The notes below the pieces were generated by a model. The model worked only from the letters and a program-made list of their open reading frames with translations. It ran no database searches and was not told where the DNA came from. This document shows, one piece after another, positions 57,225 through 64,000 of a stretch of 64,000 nt of DNA; the first letter of the stretch is position 1; the number at the start of each line of letters is the position of its first letter. The stretch is from Trileptium ribeirensis (Eukaryota > Nematoda > Enoplea > Enoplida > Thoracostomopsidae). The translations under genes and the position numbers were made by a program. Location of the stretch: positions 1 to 64,000 of the forward strand of contig JASANE010001648.1 in the NCBI GenBank assembly GCA_030248225.1, given 5' to 3'.

Positions 57225-58378
57225 TACACGAGAGATCTTGCGGTAGAACGATTGAAACTAAAGGTCAAATACTGCATATGGGTAAGAAAAATCTTTGTTT
57301 CACGTATGCGTTGTCTGGAGATTCACTGCCAGCCACTGAGTCCCGCCTGGACTTGGGCATTACGTTCACTAAGGATTTAAAATTTGCAACGCACTGCAGA
57401 AAAATTACAAATAAAGCCTACCGCACTGCCAAAATGATGTTTTGTCGCTTTCCCTGTTGTAACATTGAAACACTACTGCTCACTTACATAACCTATGTCA
57501 GATCAATCCTGGAATATGCATCTTCTGTTTGGTCCCCAGTTTATGTTGGTGATATAGACGCAGTTAAGAGAGTTCAACGCTACTTTACAAAACGTATATT
57601 CGCTACCAAAGGCCTCCAATATGCGTCGTACAACGAGCAGTTACTGTTTTTGAAACTGGATGAAGGCCCTGGAACTAAGAAGGTTACACTTCGATCTCGT
57701 CACTGTTTTCATCAAATTTTTCAACAAAGAATACAAATCAGCAGAGGAACTATTGCACTGTATTGATACGGCTAGGACGCGTGGCCACGTACTGAAGCTA
57801 TGAAAGCCTAAAGTCAAAACAAACATTTTGAGCCACATCTTCCCTAATCGTGTTATAAATCCTTGCAATAACTTACCCACACAAGTTGACAATAAAAACT
57901 TCGTTACAGCTTTAAACTCGAAAACTTTTACATCACTGCTCACTCAAGTTGACCTCAAACACTATTTGAAATACGATAGTACTTAGCAAATGCAAACGAA
58001 GGTACTACCCCAACCCAGTATCACAGGTATATTTTTCCTTTATATTCTATTAAATAACTGACAACCTGCTTATGACACCCAAACAAGCTGAAAAAAGTCG
58101 CCTATTTTTGTAACATGACAAACTACTATAGGCAGATGTAAGAGGCGTGGTTTCCCTCCCCCTTCAGCCATAATTATTATTCATTTCCTTCTTTAAAAAA
58201 TATCTTACCTTAAAAATATCTGGCAGCGCTCTGCGAACGCTAGTAAGCATGCCGTGCGGAAAACGTTTAATGATTATTCATTCTTGAGCCGTATAAACGC
58301 GTTCCAGAAGCAGAACACCGCAGTAAATGTAAAGTCCCGTATGTACTGTAGGAACTGAATAAAATTTGTATTTGTATA
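57225..58378 (+). pseudogene. 5'-truncated LINE, RT C-terminus and 3' UTR
   Basis: The plus-strand frame opens with a post-RT segment (LDLGITFTKDLKFATHC, AYRTAKMMF, YVRSILEYASSVWSP, RVQRYFTKRIF, EQLLFLKLD). After frameshifts near 57660 the last residues (LLTQVDLKHYLKYDST) end at a TAG at 57982-57984. The 3' UTR ends at about 58378 in AATAAAATTTGTATTTGTA, a microsatellite-type LINE tail. Typical 5'-truncated copy of a different subfamily from the element at 47.8-52 kb. Confidence 0.8.
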
Positions 58379-58441
58379 AATCATGGGCGTTAAGCTTGCA
58401 AGACAAAATAGCTATCACTGCGCCTCCGGCCCTGATAAGCT

Positions 58442-58824
58442 CGTGTTATAGCTACGTTGTTTCGGCTAGCGTAGTTAGACGTTACGTCATATGCATAAGT
58501 GCGCGATGCGAGCGTGGGTCACTCTCGAGCTGTGTTAATAAACGCCGTGTAGAGAATCCCGGTAGGCTTACCGGATGAAAAGATCCACCGAGCGATCTTA
58601 AGGTTGGAATATCTGGGGCTCACACACGGACCTTTAGCTTGCAATTCTAGCGGTCTGCCTCTGCCCCGCAAGCTCCATCAACTAATGATATATGAGGGAA
58701 GGCGGTAGTTTGTGAGGGGCCACCTTCACATATAGTATAAGTCCCCCTCACTTAGGGATAAAGGAGCACAAACGCCGGCTATGTGTTATAGCTACACTAT
58801 TTCCTCTAGCATAGTGAGACGTTA
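58442..58824 (+). repeat. Direct repeat pair about 340 bp apart
   Basis: 43-bp segments at 58442-58484 and 58781-58824 both read GTGTTATAGCTAC..TAG.GTAG/TAGTGAGACGTTAC. Each has an internal CTACG..CGTAG-type inverted repeat. They enclose a GC-richer 300-bp stretch without a gene. Possibly the ends of a short LTR-like or rearranged element. Confidence 0.5.
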
Positions 58825-59211
58825 CAGTTACATCAGCAATTCAATATTTTTCTATTTCTACAGTAATAATTGGCTAAAAATCATTATATAGCTATTATGC
58901 TGCGCATCAGGTTTGTTTCACTGTTTTGGAGAAATACATGCCAGTAATGCTTCCAGACATAGTTTACTGTTAGGATTCTCCTTCTGGTCTCGTTGATGAT
59001 TAACAGTTTACCTCAGCCAGAAAATCAAAACTCAACAGGCAAGTTTTTGACATGGCCAGTTTAAATAGATTTGTTAAGTATGTAAGGAAGTGATACTCAG
59101 ATGTAAGCTGCCGCTGTCCCACTGTCAAATGTTTGCTAATGTGGTTGTTAATTCACATACATTTATATATGTTTCTATATTGTCGTGCAGTTGTATCCAG
59201 TTAAAATTTAA

Positions 59212-59784
59212 TGCGGCGTTTACGTTATAAAACGCCCCCCCCCACGTGAAAAATTTGCCTATGTGTGTTCACGACAATACCATGGTCCATGGTAGTCGGA
59301 AGAATATACTAAGCACCACAAAAGCACAAGTAATTGTGTCTGTGACGCCATGTAAGTTACACTATGGTGTCCTCGACACCCTATGTTTGAATAGTTATTT
59401 TCAACTAGTTTTTGACACGACACCCTTGTTTTTAAATAGGGGGGAAATTAGCTAAGTGACATTTCAAATTATATTGACTGAAAACCATAACTCATACCGT
59501 TTAAAGCTTTGCATAGGAAGTGCACGGATAAAGATTGCATAGTATACAGTCTCTGCAAAGGAAAAACAACACGGCATCTTATCAAAGGTTTTCCATCACC
59601 GCTAGCTAGAAGATTACGGTGTTCATGATACCATACATAAACGCTGTCGATGTCCGAAACGCTGTATATAATTAATTAGAAACAACAGTGTTGGTGTTCT
59701 GTACATTATATCCTTAACGGTATTACGTAATCTCAACGTGGACAAAACTTCCACGTGGCGCGCCACTTATAACGCAACACAACT
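59212..59784. mobile_element. MITE, TAA-duplicating family, copy 4
   Basis: 573 bp. Left end TGCGGCGTTTACGTTATA intact, right end decayed (TTATAACGCAACACAACT), TAA on both sides (59209-59211, 59785-59787). GGTGTC/GACACC pairs inside. Confidence 0.65.
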
Positions 59785-59787
59785 TAA

Positions 59788-61148
59788 CTGTTGCCCATAT
59801 GTGTCATGCAATATGTTAGCAAACAATTTGAGTTGAATTAATATTTCAAGATACCACAAATATATACTATTATTAGTAAAACTGCCATCGAAACATTGTT
59901 ATGGCCGTTCCTAGAACCATGCAAAAGTATCTACATTTCTGTCCATATATGGCACCCGATGAACATTGAATAACTGTTAAATCGCAGTTAGCTCCGGTCC
60001 TAGATATATACACGGCATTGCCTCACGTAAAAAATAATTGTCCTTAAACAGTAATCGTCCTCAAAATGATTGAAGTGCCAAACAATGATTATAGTTGAAT
60101 AGTTCATTTGGCTTATGTAGCACTAGTCAATAAGAGTAAAACACAGCACAAATATAAACAAATACAAACGCGTTCATGTTGTGTTGAAGAATAAAAGAAG
60201 ATAAGTGAAATACCGCAACCTAAGGCTACTTTTATAAAAAAATAGTTTAAAATAAAGCAATTGGAAAACAAATATTAAAAAACTAATGATATATATTGAA
60301 CTACCTTTTCTTAGGTGGCAACGGAATATTAAATGTTATCGGTACGTCTGCGCTAGTGCTGTGTTTTATATATATAACTGTGTGTAATACACTGGCCCTG
60401 AATACAACATAAATTAGCTTCAGTTGTATCCAGACCAATGAATTTTTAGCTTAATTTTCGGCAGCCTAAAGAATTCCCATCACAAAGTTTAGCCTTTGGC
60501 ATAACCTGAGACGAGTTATATAAAAATAAGACCTTCTTACATTTATATAAATACTGCTTTTGACTCGATACCCGATTATTTCGTTATTGAGAGTTTCCGT
60601 AACAAGGATGAAGAATTTTAAATCCAGCTTTTTTAATTTAACTACACATATATCTGTTGAGATACCAAAAATTTACACTAATTTAGTCACTAAAATAGCA
60701 ATGTTCCCAGTTATATTGTGTATATAAGCATGTTCAGGGCCCAATTTGTAAGTGCATATATGCGGTCAGAACAGTTGTTCTACTATACACATAAACAGAT
60801 CAACTTTTCGATATTAAGTGACAAAACCATTCACTGAAACTTTACGACCAACATGTCGGTATTTGTAAAAAAAACGCAAAATCTTGTCTAATTGATATAT
60901 TTTAAGTGCTAAATTAAAAAATCGTACTAAACCAAAGCATGAGGAATGTCAGCAAATTTGGGGCGAATCGTTTAATGTAGTTATATTTTCTTTAACATAT
61001 GTGGAAAAAGGGTTTATTATGTTTATGTTACGATTTAGGCATTACCTGAAATTATGAAGTAAAAATTCAGTAATAATTATTGTTGTTGCCGAGAAACCAC
61101 TTTATGAGAAATTTGAAAAATCTGACTACAATTTTAAATAAAAATATA
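59788..61148. other. AT-rich sequence, nothing recognised
   Basis: 1.4 kb between two MITEs. No long frame or repeat seen. Confidence 0.3.
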
Positions 61149-61150
61149 TA

Positions 61151-61582
61151 TGCAGCGTTTACGTTATAAAGAACCTCACATGTGAAAGTTTTGTCCACCC
61201 TAAGTGTCTCTTCCACCATCAATTATATGGTGTCTGATATTATATGGTGTATATGGACACCAAGGTGTTGCTGATGGTATTTTCAGATAGTATACATAGG
61301 TAGTGTAATGTCGATAATAGTATGGTGTAGACTACACCAGAAAATTTATATGGTGTTAGCAACACTATGGTGTTATTTATACGCAATATAAAATGGGTTT
61401 GTGTTTGGTGTTCTTGACACCGTCAGTAAAAAACAAAGACACTAGCTACGCTGATGGTGTCTCATACACCAGCTATTGCATTATATAGTGTAGGTATATA
61501 CCGTATATTACTGGATGGTGTGGTCTAGACGATCGGGGAACAAAGCTTTCACATGGGGGTCCTTTATAACGTAAAAGCTGCA
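61151..61582. mobile_element. MITE, TAA-duplicating family, copy 5
   Basis: 432 bp. Ends TGCAGCGTTTACGTTATA / reverse complement with one change. The interior is very rich in GGTGT/ACACC pairs (for example ATGGTGTAGACTACACC). The target duplication has decayed. Confidence 0.75.
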
Positions 61583-61939
61583 TTGCTGCCATAATCCATA
61601 TACCTAAGCATACTCGATTTGCAGATGAAACATGTTCGCTCAGGTTGAGTTCCAGTATATTAATTACGAAATCAGTAAAACATACTTGTATCTCTACATA
61701 CAGGCCCAGTACACTACTGCATATTGGGAGGAGGTAGCGGCGATGTTTAGCTTTTCCTTACGGCTTCCTATTTTTTAAAATGTGGAGCGAACCCCACCCC
61801 TCCCCCTCCGCGTGCTGCAGCCATGCTTCCACATATCAACCTACCTAAAAATAGTTGTACTATAGGATGCCCTTTAACCATATGTAATACCATATTTCAC
61901 AATGTAACTGTAGAAAGATTATTGGTGGAAGAAGCATAA

Positions 61940-62426
61940 TATGTCATTCACGTTATAATGTCGCCAACTTTTGGAACCTATGTACACCACACAGTGTCAG
62001 GCACACAGTTAACAACAGTGTCTTGGACACCCCTATGTTTTTAATTAATTTTTTCAAAGGTAGCTAGTTACGCGTATTACTACTTCTCGACAGTGTCAGG
62101 CACACCGTGTCTTCTGACGGTTTTATTGGTTTTATTGATAGTGTTCGGAATTATTAGAACAATCTTCATATGGCCTAGATACAAATATCGTAAATTTATA
62201 AAAACAACTACACAGGACAGTTGAGTAATAAACCGCATTAGGTACAGATGGTGTCCGTTATAGTTAATTCGCGTCAAATGGGAAACTAGGGGTGTGTACG
62301 ACACTATCAAGAAAAAATGTAGCTATTTACAATATGGGTGTCACCCTGACTATCTATACCGTAAGGTCGCGACTACAGGTGGACAGAAGTACCAAACAGC
62401 GATGACATTACAACGTGAACGCCGCA
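61940..62426. mobile_element. MITE, TAA-duplicating family, copy 6
   Basis: 487 bp, closest to copy 2 at 17352 (same TAGTTACGCGTATTA and TAGTTAATTCGCG blocks). TAA duplications at 61937-61939 and 62427-62429. Left end mutated (TATGTCATTCACGTTATA), right end intact. Confidence 0.82.
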
Positions 62427-62809
62427 TAAGGATGAAAAATTACTATTTTTTTAGGATGAAGTTTATATATAGATGAAGTTCGTTTCTATTTGAAATATGT
62501 AAAGTGAAAGGTTGCTGTAATTCTTCACAAACTGAGCTCACCAACATTTAACATATATCAACTACGTTTACTTAGAATAATTGCAACAATTATATGTTGA
62601 GACAGTCGACTGAGTTATAACTTTATTACGAGTCGGCAATACTCACAAAGCGACTTAATGTCTAATATTTAACTCATGTGAGTGTGATAAGATGGTATCA
62701 GGATGAGACATCGCTATATCACAAGCACAATATCTAACATTTTTCTCGAAGTATATACATTGTGGACTGTATTGAGTACACAACTATTCCCTGAAAACAT
62801 TTAGATATT

Positions 62810-62825
62810 TATATATATATATTTC
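62810..62825. repeat. Short TA microsatellite
   Basis: An alternating TTATATATATATAT run of about 7 units, unremarkable in an AT-rich genome. Confidence 0.6.
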
Positions 62826-62859
62826 AATCAGAATTAAATTGCTGTCAAGAACTCTGGGT

Positions 62860-62945
62860 TTAATCAAATCAAATGAGATTGCTTTATTACTTGAAAAATA
62901 TAAAACACACATAAGTAATATACAAATTTTGATAAAAATTAATAT
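62860..62945 (-). mobile_element. LINE 3' end fragment
   Basis: The minus strand reads AAGTAATAAAGCAATCTCAT and ends in ATTTGATTTGATT, the AATAAA-plus-pentamer-repeat ending seen in CR1/L2 LINE tails. There is no coding part. Confidence 0.5.
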
Positions 62946-63044
62946 TATATATTCGTTTTTTATATATTTTGATGAATTTTTTCGCAGTTTCTTAAAGATT
63001 AGGCTAAGTATAGAATAAGTTAGGGTAATAATATTCTTAGGTTA

Positions 63045-63450
63045 AGTTTAGGCTATTGGTTGAATTTTATGCTTAGATATTATAATACTAAACCCATAGC
63101 TTAACCTTTAAGCTTTGCTTTTAGGCAATGTCTATTGATTTATTTCCCACGGTAATGAGGAAAACTAAACTGCCTTATTTCCATCGCTAATTAGGTAAAT
63201 TGGGACATTATAAATCTCCGCAAGAATTCAGAAATATACAATGCCTAAATATTAAATTTTGGTTATTAGTCGAATTCTATCCTTAGATATTATAACACTA
63301 AACCTATAGCTTAAACTAAGCTTATGATTTAGGCAATGTCTATTGATTTAATTCCCACGGTATTACGGAATACTAAACTGCCTTATTTCCAACACTAATT
63401 TGGTAAATTGGAACATTACAAATTGCCACAGGAATTCAGAAACATGTAAA
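63045..63450 (+). repeat. 208-bp diverged tandem repeat, 2 copies
   Basis: The units share GGCAATGTCTATTGATTTA at 63124 and 63332, with matching flanks (CTTAGATATTATAA before, CCCACGGTA after). About 80 percent identical. Runs of TTAGGC-like sequence precede it (63000-63060). Confidence 0.8.
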
Positions 63451-64000
63451 ATTTTCGTAAAGCTTGGTAAATTAGAATGTTGTAGATTCCTGTGACAATT
63501 TGGGAATTCTCTCAGGGTTATTTGGACGTCATATTGAGAAAAGATACATAGTTTTTTCACACCATTCATTTGGAATTACGTGAAATTGATGTCAACTTTT
63601 CAAAATTGAATATGAAATCAACTTATTTCAAATCGAGAATTGAAGTTGATTTCTATTTGAGGCTTTTCATATGTATGCACCAATGTCAAAGTACATAGCT
63701 CTTGCATTTAAACTTTTAAAATTCGCGGCTGGTTGGTCTGTTTATATGAAAAATCACGATGCTAGATTTAATTTAATGTATGTTTTATTTTATGAGATCA
63801 TTCAAAATCATCTTCAGGACATTTCTCAATCGACAGATCATTTCTGAAATAGCTTGAAATATAACCTTATTTAGAAATTAGATAGTTTGTATGCTATAAT
63901 ATTTGCCAGTGACAGTATTAAAACTTTGGTATTATCTAAAAATCACTAATGACTATTTAACTACACACGCTGTTGCGCGCGCTTAAATATAAAAAAATGC
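63451..64000. other. AT-rich window end, nothing recognised
   Basis: No feature supported. Confidence 0.3.

Overview
The window looks like an AT-rich, intron-rich, transposon-laden nuclear segment from an invertebrate metazoan. Evidence for this: a CR1/L2-type LINE with a PHD-finger ORF1, hAT and other DNA transposons with clean target-site duplications, GT-AG introns of 0.5 to 8 kb, and exons of a TIMP (tissue inhibitor of metalloproteinases) gene, an animal family. There are no bacterial genes, operons, CRISPR arrays or rRNA. The species cannot be named from the sequence.

Layout. 1-8 kb is a GC-richer block. It opens with a broken LTR-retrotransposon gag (one zinc knuckle, one in-frame stop), carries a 455-bp-spaced direct repeat and two adjacent perfect hairpins, and otherwise has no recognisable gene. 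8.2-21.7 kb, minus strand: a putative four-exon gene for a Gln/Ser/Thr-rich disordered protein. It is unrecognised and was inferred from splice signals with matching phases. Its introns hold a MITE, a 374-bp tandem duplication and an 8 x 128-bp satellite. 21.7-22.3 kb: a short intergenic gap filled by another MITE. 22.56-30.91 kb, minus strand: a six-coding-exon TIMP-family gene with signal peptide, TIMP cysteine spacing and phase-compatible introns. It lacks the usual first cysteine, has a Ser/Asn-rich insertion in the C-terminal domain, and its last 60 codons are duplicated in tandem just beyond the stop. A 97-bp minisatellite lies in one intron. 31-47 kb: gene-poor, with LINE fragments, hAT elements (two with perfect 8-bp target duplications, one holding a transposase N-terminus remnant), small hAT-like MITEs and a tRNA-like SINE remnant. 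47.8-52.0 kb: a nearly full-length LINE on the minus strand, broken by frameshifts and stops. 52.2-55.1 kb: a DNA transposon with an intact 747-codon DUF7869-like ORF, 18-bp inverted ends and an array of eleven 15-bp motifs in both orientations around the ORF. 55-64 kb: LINE fragments, three more MITEs of the same TAA-duplicating family, and a terminal tandem repeat.

The two cellular genes lie head to tail on the minus strand about 0.9 kb apart. Almost everything else is mobile-element sequence. The points most worth follow-up are the aberrant TIMP with its duplicated C-terminal module, the intact DUF7869 transposon with its motif array, and the MITE family carrying internal GGTGT/ACACC arrays.
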